Positions 15,522-26,756 of a stretch of 64,000 nucleotides of DNA are shown here, piece after piece. A program made the translations under genes and the position numbers. Below the pieces are notes generated by a model. It was not told the DNA's origin. It saw only the letters and a program-made list of their open reading frames with translations, and did no database searches. The stretch's first letter is position 1. Every line of letters begins with the position of its first letter. The DNA comes from [Bacillus] enclensis (GTDB lineage: Bacteria; Bacillota; Bacilli; Bacillales; Bacillaceae_B), in NCBI RefSeq assembly GCF_001456935.1, contig NZ_KQ758483.1, positions 930,001 through 994,000 on the forward strand. Direction: 5' to 3'.

Positions 15522-17309
15522 ATGGAGGAATGTCTTATTCTTTTACAAAAGCCTGAAGTTGAACAGTACTTCCACACGGTCGAGATCGGCACATTCAGTG
15601 TTAGTAAGGATGAAAAAAAATTGGTGTTCAGTACCAATCTGTCAGGTAAATATAATCTATGGGCAATGGATTTGCCAAATAACTTTCCCTATCAGCTGAC
15701 AGCAATTAATCAGAGCAGCAGTTTCATTCATATCCATGAAGAGGAGCATCTGATTACTGCTGCATTTGAACATGATGGAGATGAAAATTACCAGCTGCAT
15801 CATCTGCCGCTTTCAGGAGGAAAGCCCGTTCCTTTCAACAAGGACGAGAACATGTCAGCCTGCTATAATGCGTGTACCTTTAATCATGAAATTTACTACT
15901 CTTCTAATCATGAAAATCCTTTGTTGAATATTTATAGATTCGATTTGAAAACCAACAGAAAAGAACTCCTTCAATCAGGAAAGGAAGCACCTATTGTCGT
16001 GGCAGCCGTTTCTCCAAATGGCTCTGACTATGTTTTCACTGAAACCTATACAAATACCCACGCAGTGGGTTTCTATCAAGCTGATGATAAAAAAATCCCC
16101 CTCGTCCCGGACCCATCCTCTCCGCATATAATCAGGGACGTACGGTTTGCAGATGAGGACACAATTTATTTCCTGACAAACTATCAGGAAGAATTCTCTT
16201 ATCTGGCATCTTTCACTCTCTCAACAAATGAATTCCGGCAAGTGTTGAAGTTGAAAAATGAAGAAATAAAAATGTTGACTTCGAATGGGAACACCTTTTA
16301 TTTAGCAAGTGAAAAAGGTGTAAAGGACCACCTTTATCAATTCGAGACCACGACCGGTGATCTGGCATCGATTGATTTACCTTGTGATATTCTGAAAAAA
16401 ATCGACGCGTCCTCAAGCGGGACATTGTATGCCCTCGCCATGTCATCACACAGGATTGATAATATTTTTAAACGGGAAGCAGATGGAGAGTGGCTTATGC
16501 TTACAAATAACAAAGCATTGGGAATCTATGATCGAAACATGATCAAGCCTGAAGTCATCCGTTACCCTTCCTATGATGGTCTGTCGATTGAAGCGCTCCT
16601 TTTCAAGCCTGACCAGGATCATGTTGTGAAAGGGACAATACTCTGGCTTCACGGGGGACCGCAACAAGCTGAAAGGATGAAATACCGCCCTCTTATTCAG
16701 TATCTTGTACAAAGCGGATACACTATTTTCGCCCCGAATTTCAGGGGAAGCACAGGATATGGTGCAACATTTCAAAAGATGGTCGAAAAGGATTGGGGCG
16801 GTGGTCCAAGACTTGACTGTGTTGCCGGGATGGAGTGGCTGATTGAGAACGGCCATGCAAGTAAAGGGAATATCTCAGTTATGGGCGGCAGTTACGGCGG
16901 ATATTTGAGTCTGCTCCTGGCTGGAAGACATAATGAGTATTTATGCGCTGTCATTGATATTTTCGGTATTTCCAACCTTCTTACTTTCGTTGAGAATGTG
17001 CCTTCGAGCTGGCGGACACTCATGAATCAAATGGTAGGAAATCCAGAAGAGGACTACGATAAACTGGTTGCCGCCTCCCCGATTACATATGTGGATCAGA
17101 TGAGTAAACCAATGTTCATTTTGCATGGAAAAAATGATCCAAGGGTCAAAACGGAAGAATCTGAGCGAATCGTAGGAAAAATGAAAGAGAAAGGAATAAG
17201 CGCAGAGTATCTTCTTTTTGAAGATGAAGGTCACGGATTTTCCAAAAAGAAAAATGAAATGGAAGCCAATAAGCGGATCAGGCTTTTCTTGGACCGTATT
17301 TATAAATAA
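15522..17309 (+). CDS. S9-family peptidase (acylaminoacyl/prolyl oligopeptidase type)
   Basis: A 595-residue serine peptidase: N-terminal beta-propeller-like half and a C-terminal alpha/beta-hydrolase domain with catalytic S457 (GGSYGGY), D539 (GKNDPRV) and H571 (DEGHGF). No signal peptide, so cytoplasmic peptide degradation is likely. The start is uncertain: GGAGGA occurs immediately after ATG 15522 and no ribosome-binding site precedes it. A non-standard ATT start at 15537, 7 nt after GGAGGA, would be in frame, or translation may be leaderless. Monocistronic with a strong terminator. Confidence 0.85.
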   Translation: MEECLILLQKPEVEQYFHTVEIGTFSVSKDEKKLVFSTNLSGKYNLWAMDLPNNFPYQLTAINQSSSFIHIHEEEHLITAAFEHDGDENYQLHHLPLSGGKPVPFNKDENMSACYNACTFNHEIYYSSNHENPLLNIYRFDLKTNRKELLQSGKEAPIVVAAVSPNGSDYVFTETYTNTHAVGFYQADDKKIPLVPDPSSPHIIRDVRFADEDTIYFLTNYQEEFSYLASFTLSTNEFRQVLKLKNEEIKMLTSNGNTFYLASEKGVKDHLYQFETTTGDLASIDLPCDILKKIDASSSGTLYALAMSSHRIDNIFKREADGEWLMLTNNKALGIYDRNMIKPEVIRYPSYDGLSIEALLFKPDQDHVVKGTILWLHGGPQQAERMKYRPLIQYLVQSGYTIFAPNFRGSTGYGATFQKMVEKDWGGGPRLDCVAGMEWLIENGHASKGNISVMGGSYGGYLSLLLAGRHNEYLCAVIDIFGISNLLTFVENVPSSWRTLMNQMVGNPEEDYDKLVAASPITYVDQMSKPMFILHGKNDPRVKTEESERIVGKMKEKGISAEYLLFEDEGHGFSKKKNEMEANKRIRLFLDRIYK

Positions 17310-17318
17310 GGATGTAGG

Positions 17319-17350
17319 AGCCCTTCACTGCCTGCGGGCGATGAAGGGCT
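17319..17350 (+). terminator. terminator after S9 peptidase
   Basis: AGCCCTTCA and TGAAGGGCT form a 9-bp stem around a GC-rich loop, followed by TTCTTTT. Confidence 0.85.
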
Positions 17351-17360
17351 TTCTTTTACA

Positions 17361-18014
17361 CTATAGAACGGCTCTCTTTAAATCAATTGCGGCTTTTCTT
17401 ACGTCAGCAGCCGCTGCAATGGCTGATATCAATGATACTCCGTTTGCGCCGGCCTGAATGACTGCCCTGGCATTTCTAGCATTGATGCCTCCTATTCCCA
17501 CAATCGGTACGGTGATCCCGTTTTTACGGAAGTTTTCTATGATCGACAGTCCGCTGACAGCCCCTGCATCATCTTTTGAAATCGTCGGGTAAATCGGCCC
17601 GAGACCAAGGTAATCGGCACCGTCTTCAATGGCTTTCTCAGCTTCTTCAATGGTATGTGCCGATACACCTATTATCTTATCACCAGCCTTTTCACGTACA
17701 AAGTCTGCAGCCAGATCCTCCTGTCCGACATGGATGCCATCTGCATCCAACTCGAGAGCCAGGTCAACATCGTCATTCACGATAAAGGGGATGTCTGCAT
17801 CTTTGCAGACTCGGAAAAGTTTTTCGGCCAGTTTGGTCTTTTCAAGTCCTTCCAAGGCACCCGGACCTTTTTCCCTATATTGAAAGAGTGTGATGCCTCC
17901 TTCGATAGCCTGCTCGAGGACATGGACAGGGTCTGCTTTGCAATTTGTGCTCCCCATGATGAAGTAAAGCTGAAGAAGCTCTTCAATCGCAGATTTATCC
18001 CGATGATTAGTCAT
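17361..18014 (-). CDS. thiE: thiamine phosphate synthase
   Basis: A 217-residue TIM-barrel enzyme joining HMP-pyrophosphate and HET-phosphate to thiamine phosphate. Family motifs are [43 protein letters not shown] and the phosphate-binding GIGGINARN. The start overlaps the thiD stop (TAATG) with AGGGGGGAG upstream, so the two are translationally coupled. Last gene of thiM-thiD-thiE. Confidence 0.95.
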   Translation of the reverse strand: MTNHRDKSAIEELLQLYFIMGSTNCKADPVHVLEQAIEGGITLFQYREKGPGALEGLEKTKLAEKLFRVCKDADIPFIVNDDVDLALELDADGIHVGQEDLAADFVREKAGDKIIGVSAHTIEEAEKAIEDGADYLGLGPIYPTISKDDAGAVSGLSIIENFRKNGITVPIVGIGGINARNARAVIQAGANGVSLISAIAAAADVRKAAIDLKRAVL

Positions 18015-18817
18015 TACTTCTCCCCCCTTTTATTGTAAGCCCAATGGTTGGTCGGTCCGTGTCCCCCGCCGATTCCCAGCCCATCCTCTATTGCAGCACG
18101 GATGAATTCCTTCGCAGTCAGGACCGCATCCCTCATCGACATGCCATTTGCAAGCTGTGCCGTAATCGCTGCAGAAAAGGTGCATCCGGTCCCGTGTGTA
18201 TGAAGGGTTTCGATGCGGGGCGACATGAGCTCTTCGCAGGTTGTACCATCAAAGAATAAGTCAATAACTTCTTTATCATCTGCGTGGCCACCCTTGATGA
18301 CGACGGCTTTAGCTCCCATACCCATCAACTGTTTTGCAGCTTTTCTACGGTCATCCAAGGAAGAGATTTTCATCTCCGTCAGTACTTCTGCTTCAGGGAT
18401 ATTCGGTGTAATCACCGATGTCAGCGGAAGCAGTTTTTCCTTGAGGGCACGGATCGCTTCATCCTGCAGAAGCTTTGCCCCGCCTTTTGCAATCATAACG
18501 GGATCGACGACAATATTTTCCCATCCGTAATGATGAATACGCTCACTCACCGCTTCAATTACCTCACCGGAAAAAAGCATGCCTGTTTTGAGTGCGTCCG
18601 TTCCCAGGTCCTCCCCGATTGCGTCAATCTGTTGTACGATTCCTTCAATGCTTACAGGGTACACTCCATGGACGCCCAGCGTATTTTGTGCTGTTACAGC
18701 GGTAATGGCAGACATGCCGTATGCCCCGAGTTCCTGAAACGTCTTCAGGTCCGCTTGGATGCCGGCCCCGCCTCCGCTGTCCGATCCTGCTATCGTAAGT
18801 GCTTTACTTATAGTCAA
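18014..18817 (-). CDS. thiD: hydroxymethylpyrimidine/phosphomethylpyrimidine kinase
   Basis: A 267-residue ribokinase-fold kinase that phosphorylates HMP and HMP-P. Visible motifs are [17 protein letters not shown] near the N-terminus, the [10 protein letters not shown] segment and the catalytic [11 protein letters not shown] near residue 210. Located 15 bp after thiM and overlapping thiE. Confidence 0.95.
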   Translation of the reverse strand: MTISKALTIAGSDSGGGAGIQADLKTFQELGAYGMSAITAVTAQNTLGVHGVYPVSIEGIVQQIDAIGEDLGTDALKTGMLFSGEVIEAVSERIHHYGWENIVVDPVMIAKGGAKLLQDEAIRALKEKLLPLTSVITPNIPEAEVLTEMKISSLDDRRKAAKQLMGMGAKAVVIKGGHADDKEVIDLFFDGTTCEELMSPRIETLHTHGTGCTFSAAITAQLANGMSMRDAVLTAKEFIRAAIEDGLGIGGGHGPTNHWAYNKRGEK

Positions 18818-18832
18818 AGTTCATCCCTGCCT

Positions 18833-19627
18833 TTACTCTTTGGTAGTCTTGATCTTAGCATATACTTCGTCTTCTTTACTAATCTTTGAAAGCTGATTTA
18901 GGAATTCGATTTGAAAGCTGCCCGGACCTTTATATGCCGTCGTTGCTGCCGCTTTCTCAGCCGCAATCCCGTAGGCTGAAACGGCAGTGCCCGCAGCTTT
19001 CACACTATCTTGTTCGAGCGCGCAATAGGCTGCGATAACAGACGATAACAGACAGCCGGTTCCGGTTACCTTGGTTAACAATTCATGACCGTTTTCCACA
19101 ATATGTGTTCTATCTCCATCGGTGATGACATCCTCCTTGCCCGTGATCACCACAGTGCACCCGAATAGGTGTGCAGCTTTATTAGCAAGTTCAACGATGC
19201 TTCCATCCCCTGACCCGGCATCGACCCCTTTAATTTCCCATTTTTCACCTGTAATGGCGGCAACTTCGGCAGCATTGCCCCTTATTATTGATATCTTAAC
19301 TTCATTCAGGATTTTTCTGGACATCTCTGTGCGAAACGGAGTGGCCCCCGCTCCGACAGGGTCGAATACAACGGGGATCCTTTGTTCGTTTGCCGCTTTT
19401 CCCGCCAGGATCATCGACTCCACTTCGGTCTCCGACAGCGTGCCGATGTTCAGAACGAGCGCTCCCGAAATCCTTGCCATGTCAGCTGCCTCTTCCTTTG
19501 CATAGGCCATAACCGGAGAAGCTCCGATTGCCAGCAGCCCGTTCGCTGTGAAATTTGTTACCACCACATTCGTCATATTATGTATAAGCGGATTCTTCTC
19601 CCTTACTTCATTCACCAGTTGAAACAA
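18833..19627 (-). CDS. thiM: hydroxyethylthiazole kinase
   Basis: A 264-residue ribokinase-fold kinase for salvaged thiazole (HET). The N-terminal [33 protein letters not shown] and the catalytic [14 protein letters not shown] are typical. Start is TTG 19627 with GGAGGG 8 nt upstream. With thiD and thiE it builds thiamine phosphate from salvaged precursors. No TPP riboswitch signature is present in the 73 bp up to the next gene. Confidence 0.94.
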   Translation of the reverse strand: MFQLVNEVREKNPLIHNMTNVVVTNFTANGLLAIGASPVMAYAKEEAADMARISGALVLNIGTLSETEVESMILAGKAANEQRIPVVFDPVGAGATPFRTEMSRKILNEVKISIIRGNAAEVAAITGEKWEIKGVDAGSGDGSIVELANKAAHLFGCTVVITGKEDVITDGDRTHIVENGHELLTKVTGTGCLLSSVIAAYCALEQDSVKAAGTAVSAYGIAAEKAAATTAYKGPGSFQIEFLNQLSKISKEDEVYAKIKTTKE

Positions 19628-19700
19628 ATTCGTTTCCCTCCTTGGTTGCGTTTTAATGCTTTCATTTTAACAGGGGGCGTTCAGAGCTGTCACTTAAGGG

Positions 19701-20348
19701 CTATTCCTTGACCATCAAGCCGAAAACCGGTGCAAACGCAACCGCTTGCTGGGGTGAAATAATGCAGCCCTTGAGATTTTCTGCTTCGACCCTTATTCGT
19801 TCAAAGAAGCTCGAGCTGATATCGATCCCTTTAAGATTGGTCACGGTAAAATCGATATCATTTAAATCACATTGATCAAATGTTACATCTTCTAAACGGC
19901 AATCAAAGAAATTGGCACTGTGCAAAGTGCACTTTTCAAACAGCACCTTCTTTACTTTTGCATCAATGAAGCTGCTGATATTCAGGATGCAATTTTCAAA
20001 CGTGACATTCTTTAGGTTTGCCTGGGATAAATCAAGTCCAAGCAGCTTGCAATCCTTGAAATGGACCCTGTGTATGATTCCTTCTTCAAAACGGGTATTT
20101 GACAAATCACAGTTTTCAATCACAGTATCAGTGACATCGGCCCTTCTGAAAGACGAGTTTAAAAGCCGCACACCTTTTAATGATACCCTCGTAAGGTCGA
20201 GCTTTTCCAGTTCTTCCCCTTCTACAAATGCATGCTTGATTTCGCAGTCTTTTAACATCGGATCTTCATCATAATAGACATCCTCGAATTGGGCAGGTTC
20301 GAGATTTGATTGTATTTTCGGTTTCTCTATTTTAAAATTTTTCGGCAT
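19701..20348 (-). CDS. pentapeptide-repeat protein
   Basis: A 215-residue protein made largely of tandem five-residue units of the A(D/N)LXX type (for example LSQANLKNVTF, HSANFFDCRL, NDIDFTVTNL), folding as a right-handed quadrilateral beta-helix. Some family members (Qnr, MfpA) mimic DNA and protect gyrase, but many have no known role; nothing here indicates which applies. No signal peptide. Confidence 0.8.
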   Translation of the reverse strand: MPKNFKIEKPKIQSNLEPAQFEDVYYDEDPMLKDCEIKHAFVEGEELEKLDLTRVSLKGVRLLNSSFRRADVTDTVIENCDLSNTRFEEGIIHRVHFKDCKLLGLDLSQANLKNVTFENCILNISSFIDAKVKKVLFEKCTLHSANFFDCRLEDVTFDQCDLNDIDFTVTNLKGIDISSSFFERIRVEAENLKGCIISPQQAVAFAPVFGLMVKE

Positions 20349-20534
20349 ACAACATCACATTCCTTTCAATATCCTTACGGGAGATTAATTTCAGTTTAGT
20401 AGATAATAAAACCAAATGTAAGTCTTTTAATTGCACGGGGCGTCTGCTACCCGACTGCAGGTTTGAAGACCGGCCCATGGTCTCAAAGGGTTAATATCAT
20501 CCTGAAAAAGCTATGAGGCAGGAGGTGCTGTACG

Positions 20535-20564
20535 AAAAAACACCGACCGTTATACCGGCCGGTG
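20535..20564 (-). terminator. terminator after the permease gene
   Basis: On the minus strand CACCGGCCGGTATAACGGTC closes a GC-rich hairpin and is followed by a run of six T. It ends the 11-kb glycolate/glyoxylate region. Confidence 0.85.
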
Positions 20565-20607
20565 GGTTAATTTCTCTATTCATATTGTCTGGGATATGGC
20601 TTGTCTC

Positions 20608-22401
20608 TTAACCCTGTTTTACTTTCGGACCGCCAATGTTCTTGGTGATGAGAAGACTGGTGCGCTTGTTGTTGGTTGCGATAACGTAGATGGCTGCCAT
20701 TGCAATGAGTGCAACGATGAAACTGCCGAGATTGAAGATTCCTTTTTGAGAGTACCATACAATTGAATATCCGAGTGAGCCTGCAAACAGTGCATAATAT
20801 GCAAATGGAAGCAGCGTTTTTCGAATGACTGCCCCTTCTTTTCCTACTAAACCGACAACCGCTGAAGCCGCCACAACGTTATGGACGCAGATCATATTGC
20901 CTGCAGCTCCTCCGACTGCCTGCAGGGCTACGATCCAGCTTGCGTCAACACCCATCTGCGACCCGACATTGTATTGGAATAGCGAGAACATCATGTTACT
21001 TACAGTGTTGCTGCCGGCGATGAAAGCACCTATCCCTCCGATGAAAGTCGAGAAGAACGGCCAGTAATCACCGGCAATCGCTGCAACGCCGTTCGCAAGT
21101 TCGATCGGCATCTTTTCAAAGCCGGCCGCTCCTCCCCCAGTGTTCAGGAACACCTGAACCATCGGGACCGTGAAGACGAGGGCAGTCGAGGCTGCAATCA
21201 TCGTTTTCCCAGATTGTGCCCAGGCCCGCTTGTACGCTCTTCCGTTCATTCCATGAAGGAAGTAAGTGATCAAAGACACTGCGATGAAAATCGTGCCCGG
21301 TAAATACAGCGGCTGGAAGCTGGAGCTGATGTCCGTACCGAATAGATTTGGGAACGTGACCGTCCAGGATTGAAGCCACTCCAATAATGGAAGCGATTTC
21401 AATCTTGTCAATACTAAAAAGAGGCCGACCAGGATATAGGGTGCCCATGCACGGACCATGCTCATACTTCCGCTTTTATGTGCGATATCCTTGATTTCCA
21501 GTCTGCCGCTCCACTCTGAATCCCATTTGGACTTTTCTTCAAAATCCCATGCCTCTTCCTTCGGCGGCATCAGGAACCCTTTTCTAGCAGCAGTGATCAC
21601 AATCGCAAGACCGACAAGCCCGCCGATCATAGATGGGAATTCAGGTCCGAGCACATTGGCGACGATCAGATAGGGAACCGTCATGGAAAAAGCTGCGAAC
21701 AACGCGAATTTCCACACTTTGATTCCTTCAGAGAATGATTTGTTTTTCCCGAAGAATCTTGTCATCAGTGCGACGACAAATAACGGGACCAGTGTACCCG
21801 TCACCATATGGAGGAATGCCACTTTCGTACCGATATCCGTCACAAATGCAAGGAAATCGGTCGTAATTCCGGAATCGGCCGATAATCCAGACTGGACACC
21901 GACAAGAATCGGCGTACCGACTGCCCCGAATGAAACCGGTGTACTCTGAATCACCATGCCGGCCACAACAGCTGCCATCGCCGGGAATCCAAGACCCACC
22001 AATAACGGCACTGCCACAGCTGCAGGCGTCCCGAATCCTGCCGAACCTTCAATGAAAGACCCGAACAACCAGGCGATGATGATAACCTGCACTCTTCTGT
22101 CGGCTGATATGTCTGTGAAACCTTGACGGATCGTCTTGATTCCCCCGCTTTCCTGCAGTGTGTTCAATAACAGGATAGCCCCAAAGATGATGAAAAGCAG
22201 AGTCCCTGCAACAACCAGGCCGTTCACTGAGGCTGCCGCAACATTAGCTCCCGGAACTTTCCAGACAAATAAAGCAAGCCCTACTGCAATTATGTATGAA
22301 ATGGGCATTGCTTTACTTGCCGGCCACCTAAGGCCTACCAGAAATATTCCGACTGCCAGGATGGGTAATAAAGATAAGATTGCCAACACACCAGTACTCA
22401 T
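20608..22401 (-). CDS. lctP: LctP-family lactate/glycolate permease
   Basis: A 597-residue polytopic permease of the LctP family (E. coli LldP and the glycolate permease GlcA), with about 13 helices and the family segments [17 protein letters not shown] and [17 protein letters not shown]. Given glycolate oxidase, malate synthase G and shared operators next door, glycolate is the more likely physiological substrate. ATG 22401 with AAAGGGG upstream is chosen over a longer frame. The operator-like sequence CAAACACCGTTTC lies 31 bp upstream. Confidence 0.88.
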   Translation of the reverse strand: MSTGVLAILSLLPILAVGIFLVGLRWPASKAMPISYIIAVGLALFVWKVPGANVAAASVNGLVVAGTLLFIIFGAILLLNTLQESGGIKTIRQGFTDISADRRVQVIIIAWLFGSFIEGSAGFGTPAAVAVPLLVGLGFPAMAAVVAGMVIQSTPVSFGAVGTPILVGVQSGLSADSGITTDFLAFVTDIGTKVAFLHMVTGTLVPLFVVALMTRFFGKNKSFSEGIKVWKFALFAAFSMTVPYLIVANVLGPEFPSMIGGLVGLAIVITAARKGFLMPPKEEAWDFEEKSKWDSEWSGRLEIKDIAHKSGSMSMVRAWAPYILVGLFLVLTRLKSLPLLEWLQSWTVTFPNLFGTDISSSFQPLYLPGTIFIAVSLITYFLHGMNGRAYKRAWAQSGKTMIAASTALVFTVPMVQVFLNTGGGAAGFEKMPIELANGVAAIAGDYWPFFSTFIGGIGAFIAGSNTVSNMMFSLFQYNVGSQMGVDASWIVALQAVGGAAGNMICVHNVVAASAVVGLVGKEGAVIRKTLLPFAYYALFAGSLGYSIVWYSQKGIFNLGSFIVALIAMAAIYVIATNNKRTSLLITKNIGGPKVKQG

Positions 22402-22431
22402 GAAACGTTTCCCCTTTCTGTTTTGTAATAC

Positions 22432-22444
22432 CAAACACCGTTTC
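22432..22444. promoter_or_regulatory. shared palindromic operator, permease copy
   Basis: CAAACACCGTTTC differs by one base from the GAAAC-ACC-GTTTC palindrome found before the malate synthase gene and before glcE. The location just upstream of the permease start suggests repression. Confidence 0.55.
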
Positions 22445-22587
22445 TAATACACCACATACTAAGCAACACTGTTATACAACCATTTCACTTTGTGTTATAT
22501 AACATTACTAAACCCTAACTAAAATTATACATACATTATGTCCTGATACAACAACTTTTTAGAAAATTTATAATTTTTAAATAAAAA

Positions 22588-22622
22588 AGCTCTATTTTTC
22601 GTTTGTTCGAAAAAATAGAGCC
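22588..22622 (-). terminator. terminator after the IclR gene
   Basis: On the minus strand GGCTCTATTTTT pairs with AAAAATAGAGC, followed by TTTTTTATT. It separates the regulator from the permease promoter. Confidence 0.8.
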
Positions 22623-22627
22623 TTTGC

Positions 22628-23431
22628 TTACGTGATTTGATTATGATGGACATGACCGAGACGCGCTGAAATCCGCTTGGCTATCTCAGGGACACGCTCT
22701 TTCAATTCTTCCAACCGCTGACCGGACATACGCATCGTCGGACCGGAGATGCTCACGGCCGCTACAACCTTCTCAAGGTGATCGAAGATGGGTGCAGCGA
22801 TACAAGTGATCCCGTACTCATTCTCTTCAAGATCGAGGGCATAGCCCTTCTGTTTCACCCCGATCAATTCTTTTAAAAATCGATTTTTATCCGTGATCGT
22901 CTGATCGGTATGCATCGGCATGCCTTTACGATCAAGGATTTCGATAACATCATTCGTCGGCAAATGGGCAAGGATCGCTTTTCCGACTGATGTACAGTGC
23001 ATCGGCGCCCTCTTTCCCACTTTTGAATGCATCCTGAGCACTTCATTGCCTTCAAGCTTTTCGATGTACACCACTTCACCCTGATCATATACGACGAGAT
23101 GGATGACTTCATTCGTTTCTTCTTCAAGCTCCTGCAGGAAAGGCTTCGCTTCCTCGCGGAGATCGATCGATTCCAGGAGCTTAGAGCTGATCTCCAGGAA
23201 TTTATACCCGAGCTTATAGCGTCCTGTGATCTCGTCCTGTTCAATGAATCCATATTGGACGAGGGTCGATAATATCCGGTAAACGGAGCTCTTATTGATG
23301 TCTATCTGATTTGCGATTTCCGTGACGCCCAAGCCGCCCTTTTTCATGCTGATAAGCTGGATGATGTCCAGTGCCCGGCTTACGGATTTGACCATGTTTT
23401 CTCTTTCCACAACCTTCACCCCTGATGACAA
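22628..23431 (-). CDS. IclR-family regulator
   Basis: A 267-residue regulator: N-terminal winged helix (about residues 13-75, with VTEIANQIDINKSSVYRILS) and a C-terminal effector domain with the family segments TSVGKAILAHL and ENEYGITCIAAPIFD. IclR proteins typically bind small organic acids such as glyoxylate. Its place between FAH, malate synthase and permease genes, and the palindrome GAAAC-ACC-GTTTC (IclR-like in form) before three units, make it the best candidate regulator. Start is uncertain: TTG 23431, GTG 23410 or ATG 23395 are all possible. Confidence 0.88.
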   Translation of the reverse strand: MSSGVKVVERENMVKSVSRALDIIQLISMKKGGLGVTEIANQIDINKSSVYRILSTLVQYGFIEQDEITGRYKLGYKFLEISSKLLESIDLREEAKPFLQELEEETNEVIHLVVYDQGEVVYIEKLEGNEVLRMHSKVGKRAPMHCTSVGKAILAHLPTNDVIEILDRKGMPMHTDQTITDKNRFLKELIGVKQKGYALDLEENEYGITCIAAPIFDHLEKVVAAVSISGPTMRMSGQRLEELKERVPEIAKRISARLGHVHHNQIT

Positions 23432-23471
23432 AACGTCTTACCTTCCATTATATCACAAGCGTGACGGGAGC

Positions 23472-24251
23472 TTACGATACCCCGACACCATGACCGACTG
23501 CTGAGAACGTATTCTTCAGTGTCCCGATCTCCTTGATTTCACATTCGATCACGTCCCCTGTCCCGACCATTTCAGCACCAATGGGACTTCCCGTTAAAAT
23601 GACATCTCCCGGCTTCAAGGTCATCACCTTCGTCAGATAGGAAATCATCTCACGGATCGGCACAATCATCAGTGAAGTCGGACTGTTCTGCTTTTCTTCC
23701 CCGTTCAGCCTCGCTTCAACATTCACGGAGAATGGGTTCAGCTCGGTTTCAATTACCGGTCCGAGCGGCGTGAATGTGTCAAATGACTTCCCGATCGTCC
23801 AGTGCCCAGCCTCATGAAAGAATTGTGGTGCGGTGACATCGTTACCGATCGTATAGCCGAACACATAATCGAGGATCTCCTCCTCAGGAACATTCCTTGC
23901 TTCCTTTCCGATGACGACTGCCAGTTCCGATTCGAATTTTACAGAATCAATGTTTCCCGGTATGACGATGTGTTCATCCGGACCGATGACCGAAGAAACG
24001 GGTTTGAAGAAGAACACCGGGATGTCCGGTAATGAATCAGGCAGGTCTTCCTGTTTCGATACGAAGTTAGCGCCTATGCCGATGATCTGATTTGGCTTAA
24101 GCGGGGCGAGGTGCTTCACCTCATCCGCTTCATAAACTTTGCCTGTATATTCCCAGCCTGAAAAGATATCACCTGTGATTTGTTTAATGGTGCTGCCTTC
24201 GAGTACTCCGTGAGATACTGCATTCCCCTTCTGGAATCGAATGAATTTCAT
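23472..24251 (-). CDS. fumarylacetoacetate hydrolase-family protein
   Basis: A 259-residue FAH-fold enzyme with the family metal site (FESELAVVIGKEARN near residue 107 and GYTIGNDVTA near residue 131) and the GDVILTGSPIG motif. Members act as acylpyruvate hydrolases, oxaloacetate decarboxylases or 2-keto-acid hydratases. In this glyoxylate context a C4 keto-acid substrate is plausible but unproven. Start ATG has AAAGGAGA upstream. Probably cotranscribed with iclR (40 bp spacing). Confidence 0.82.
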   Translation of the reverse strand: MKFIRFQKGNAVSHGVLEGSTIKQITGDIFSGWEYTGKVYEADEVKHLAPLKPNQIIGIGANFVSKQEDLPDSLPDIPVFFFKPVSSVIGPDEHIVIPGNIDSVKFESELAVVIGKEARNVPEEEILDYVFGYTIGNDVTAPQFFHEAGHWTIGKSFDTFTPLGPVIETELNPFSVNVEARLNGEEKQNSPTSLMIVPIREMISYLTKVMTLKPGDVILTGSPIGAEMVGTGDVIECEIKEIGTLKNTFSAVGHGVGVS

Positions 24252-24451
24252 AGTGTGTCTCCTTTCGGTGAGTCTTTATTTATTATTGAAAATCCGCTTT
24301 TTATTATCGAATCCTTACAATCTATTATCAAAACCATCCTTCTTCCATCGGAAGACCAAAGATATAACCGAATTTGCCATTATATCATCGGATTGGCTCT
24401 CTAAAAAAAGTAGTATCGCAGCTTAGGAAGTACCGGTCCATCTTATAAAAT

Positions 24452-24474
24452 GGGGCATTCAAGAAGAATGCCCC
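24452..24474 (-). terminator. terminator after malate synthase
   Basis: GGGGCATTC and GAATGCCCC form a perfect 9-bp stem followed on the minus strand by ATTTTAT. Confidence 0.8.
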
Positions 24475-24484
24475 ACTACACTCC

Positions 24485-26665
24485 CTATCCCTGTTTCACG
24501 CCATACTTCTCTTTCGCTTCGATCCGTCTCCGGTGGAGGATCGGTTCCGTATAGCCGTTTGGCTGTTCGTACCCTTTGAAGACAAGGTCGCAGGTAGCTT
24601 GGAAGGCGACAGATTGATCGTAATCTGCGGCCATCGGGCGATACTCAGGGTCGCCGGCATTTTGCTCGTCAACGACCTTCGCCATCCGCTTCAACGTTTC
24701 CATCACTTGTTCTTCGGTGCAGATGCCGTGGTGCAGCCAGTTGGCCATGTGCTGACTGGAGATACGCAGCGTGGCTCGGTCTTCCATCAGGCCGACATTG
24801 TTGATATCGGGCACCTTCGAGCAGCCCACACCATGTTCTACCCAGCGAACGACATATCCAAGGATTCCCTGCGCATTATTATCTAGTTCCTGCTGGATTT
24901 CCTCAGCAGACCAATCTTGAGATTCCGCAACAGGTATTGTCAAAATATCATCGCGCAGGTCAGAAGCTTCTTTCGCCAGCACATCCTGGACATCCTGCAC
25001 GAATACTTCATGATAGTGAAGTGCGTGGAGCGTCGCAGCCGTTGGCGAAGGCACCCATGCCGTATTGGCTCCGGCTTTGAGATGACCGATTTTCTGCACC
25101 ATCATTTCGGCCATCATATCAGGCATCGCCCACATCCCCTTGCCGATTTGGGCACGACCCTGAAATCCTGCAGCAAGTCCTGTCTGGACGTTCGATTGTT
25201 CATAACCCTTGAGCCATTTTGTTGCTTTCATATCATTCTTTCTGATCATCGGGCCCGCTTCCATCGAAGTATGCATTTCATCCCCCGTACGATCGAGGAA
25301 TCCAGTGTTGATGAACACGATTCTTTCCTTTACCATTTTGATGCAGTTCTTCAGGTTAAGGGTGGTCCTGCGTTCTTCATCCATGACCCCGATCTTCAGT
25401 GTGTTACGTTCCAAGTCAAGCAGATCCTCTACCCGGTCGAACAGTTCATTAGCGAAAGCGACCTCCTCGGAGCCATGCATTTTTGGTTTTACAATATAGA
25501 CCGAGCCCTTGGATGTATTTTGGTAGCTCCCCGTCCCGCGCAGCGTATGCTTTGCTATTAAACTCGTAATAACGGTATCAAGGATCCCTTCATGCACTTC
25601 CCGGCCGTCCTGGTCCAGGACCGCGCTGTTCGTCATAAGGTGTCCGACATTTCGGACAAACATCAGAGAGCGTCCGGAAAGAGTGAGATCTTTACCGCCG
25701 TGGGTCTTATACGACCGGTCTGAGTTCAGTGTTCGCGTCACCGTCTTCCCCGCTTTATCAAATACCGCTGCGAGATCCCCTTTCATGAGGCCAAGCCAGT
25801 TCCTGTAAACAAGTACCTTGTCCTCTGCGTCGACTGCCGCTACCGAGTCTTCACAGTCCATGATTGTGGTAATCGCTGATTCAAGGACAATATCCTTCAC
25901 ATTCGCATCATCTGACGCCCCGATCGGGTGCTTCTCGTCAAATTGGATTTCGATGTGAAGGCGGTTATTTTTCAGCAGGACGGCTGAAGGGCTTTCAGCT
26001 TCTCCCTGATAGCCGGCAAACTTGCTTTCGTCCTCTAATCCTGCTGTTTTTCCATTCATTAACGTTACAGCTAATCTGCCGTCAGCGATTTCATACTTCA
26101 ACGCATGTTTGTGGGACGCGTCTTTCAAAGGAACGGCCTGATCCAAGAAGTTCCTTCCAAAGTCGATGACTTTCTCGCCCCGGACCGGATTGTACGCGCC
26201 TTGACGGCCGGCACCGTCCTCTTCACCGATCGCATCCGTCCCATAAAGGGCGTCATACAGACTTCCCCACCGGGCATTGGCAGCGTTGATGGCGTATCGT
26301 GCATTATTCACGGGTACGACCAGCTGAGGCCCGGCCTGGAGCGCGACTTCATCGTCGACGTTTTCAGTCGTCACGGTGAAGTCGTCCACTTCCGGTTCTA
26401 GATAGCCGAGTTCTTCAAGGAACGTTTTATAAGTGGCCAAATCGAATTCTTTGTTCTCTTTATGCCAATCGTGGAGTTTATCCTGGATTTCATCACGGCG
26501 GGCCAGCAGCGCTTTATTTTTTGGGGTGAGATCCTGCAGCAGTTCACCGAATTCCGGCCAGAAAGCTTCGCTGTCAAGTCCAGTACCGGGTAGGACTTCG
26601 GAATTAATAAACTCATACAATTGTTGATCTACCTGCAAGGATCCTGCTTTGACATAATTACTCAT
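24485..26665 (-). CDS. glcB: malate synthase G
   Basis: A 726-residue enzyme condensing glyoxylate and acetyl-CoA to malate. The size matches isoform G (E. coli GlcB 723) and not isoform A. The TIM-barrel core contains the catalytic-region segments [35 protein letters not shown] and [10 protein letters not shown], and a C-terminal helical domain follows. ATG 26665 with AGGAGG 9 nt upstream is used; an extended frame to 26725 has no ribosome-binding site. Preceded by a strong copy of the shared operator, it consumes glyoxylate produced by GlcDEF. Confidence 0.95.
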   Translation of the reverse strand: MSNYVKAGSLQVDQQLYEFINSEVLPGTGLDSEAFWPEFGELLQDLTPKNKALLARRDEIQDKLHDWHKENKEFDLATYKTFLEELGYLEPEVDDFTVTTENVDDEVALQAGPQLVVPVNNARYAINAANARWGSLYDALYGTDAIGEEDGAGRQGAYNPVRGEKVIDFGRNFLDQAVPLKDASHKHALKYEIADGRLAVTLMNGKTAGLEDESKFAGYQGEAESPSAVLLKNNRLHIEIQFDEKHPIGASDDANVKDIVLESAITTIMDCEDSVAAVDAEDKVLVYRNWLGLMKGDLAAVFDKAGKTVTRTLNSDRSYKTHGGKDLTLSGRSLMFVRNVGHLMTNSAVLDQDGREVHEGILDTVITSLIAKHTLRGTGSYQNTSKGSVYIVKPKMHGSEEVAFANELFDRVEDLLDLERNTLKIGVMDEERRTTLNLKNCIKMVKERIVFINTGFLDRTGDEMHTSMEAGPMIRKNDMKATKWLKGYEQSNVQTGLAAGFQGRAQIGKGMWAMPDMMAEMMVQKIGHLKAGANTAWVPSPTAATLHALHYHEVFVQDVQDVLAKEASDLRDDILTIPVAESQDWSAEEIQQELDNNAQGILGYVVRWVEHGVGCSKVPDINNVGLMEDRATLRISSQHMANWLHHGICTEEQVMETLKRMAKVVDEQNAGDPEYRPMAADYDQSVAFQATCDLVFKGYEQPNGYTEPILHRRRIEAKEKYGVKQG

Positions 26666-26756
26666 TGATCGATTCCTCCTATTTTGGCTCAGGGCGCTGT
26701 ATTGATGCTGATGAAATAGATGCAATAACCTTTATAAGCCATTGATAAATTTAGTT

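Noticed and set aside
22391..22412. cre site overlapping the permease start (ATGAAACGTTTCCC)
   Set aside because: One base is missing between the AA and CG blocks of the consensus, and it covers the ribosome-binding site.
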